63,880 bases of DNA from Bacillus sp. (in: firmicutes) (GTDB lineage Bacteria; Bacillota; Bacilli; Bacillales; Salisediminibacteriaceae). The translations under genes and the position numbers were made by a program. Under the pieces are notes generated by a model. It was not told the origin of the DNA and did no database searches. It worked only from the letters and a program-made list of their open reading frames with translations. The stretch is from the NCBI GenBank assembly GCA_021208645.1, contig JAJOJL010000059.1:1-63880 (forward strand), written 5' to 3'. Of the stretch, positions 63,177 through 63,880 are shown one piece after another (position 1 is the stretch's first letter; every line of letters begins with the position of its first letter).

Positions 63177-63250
63177 TACCATAAATAACAGCAAGAAGTT
63201 TTTGCTATACAAGCTAAATCACTTATGAAACATGAGTAAAAAAAAATTAG

Positions 63251-63296
63251 AAAAGGCTACTGAAACAAAATTTACTTCGTTTCAGTAGCCCTTTTT
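63251..63296. terminator. Bidirectional terminator between ylbJ and coaD
   Basis: GGCTACTGAAAC / GTTTCAGTAGCC 12-bp perfect stem with A run before and T run after, serving both convergent genes. Confidence 0.9.
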
Positions 63297-63312
63297 ACTA
63301 TTTAATTTAAGC

Positions 63313-63837
<525 letters not shown>

Positions 63838-63880
63838 TTATCCCTCACTTTTCATATAAAATAAGTACGTATGTATCCCG

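Overview
The window is a piece of a low-GC, endospore-forming Bacillaceae chromosome. It is read mostly on the minus strand and is collinear with the Bacillus subtilis stretch from coaD (ylbI) back to rqcH (yloA). Evidence for the assignment: sporulation genes (spoIIGA, sigE, sigG, spoVD, spoVE, ylbJ, ylbO, ylmC), a meso-diaminopimelate type MurE (DNPR motif), bacillithiol synthesis (bshC), PyrR attenuators and a T-box leader. No phage, insertion sequence with transposase, CRISPR array, rRNA or tRNA was seen. An alkaliphilic or halophilic Bacillaceae is possible, but that is inference.

Layout. 1-2.1 kb: rqcH (ribosome quality control) on plus. 2.1-6.6 kb: a hypothetical membrane-anchored coiled-coil protein and a heterodimeric ABC exporter. 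7.2-19.9 kb: the full pyrimidine operon pyrR-pyrP-pyrB-pyrC-carA-carB-pyrK-pyrD-pyrF-pyrE with three PyrR attenuators, ending in an extra SAM methyltransferase. 19.9-28.5 kb: rluD-like synthase, lspA, ileS with its T-box, then divIVA-ylmH-ylmG-sepF-ylmE-ylmC. 28.7-31.5 kb: sigG, sigE, spoIIGA. 31.8-52.1 kb: the division and cell wall (dcw) cluster ftsZ-ftsA-sbp-ylxX-ylxW-divIB-murB-murG-spoVE-murD-mraY-(MurF-like)-murE-spoVD-pbpB-ftsL-rsmH-mraZ. 52.4-63.8 kb: bshC, a DUF3397 protein, panE, ylbP, ylbO, a crotonase, rpmF, ylbN, tmcAL, ylbL, ylbK, ylbJ and coaD.

How the genes work together. The dcw cluster makes lipid-linked peptidoglycan precursor (murB, murD, murE, mraY, murG), polymerises and crosslinks it (spoVE, spoVD, pbpB), and builds the Z-ring and divisome (ftsZ, ftsA, sepF, divIVA, ftsL, divIB). 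The spoIIG-sigG block turns the same region toward forespore and mother-cell gene expression. The pyr operon makes UMP and is tuned by PyrR.

The dominant oddity is sequence quality. I count about 26 reading-frame breaks in 21 genes, many of them essential. Sixteen are explained by exactly one extra base in an A or T run (lengths 4 to 9, most 6 to 9). Homologous protein resumes in another frame directly after each break, so I annotate these genes at full span and read the breaks as homopolymer errors. The best biological leads are: a MurF-like protein inside the dcw cluster that has lost its ATP-binding loop and C-terminal domain; a leader hairpin that hides the sigG ribosome binding site; a 10-bp-phased GTGG array upstream of mraZ; and two copies of an 80-bp dispersed repeat.
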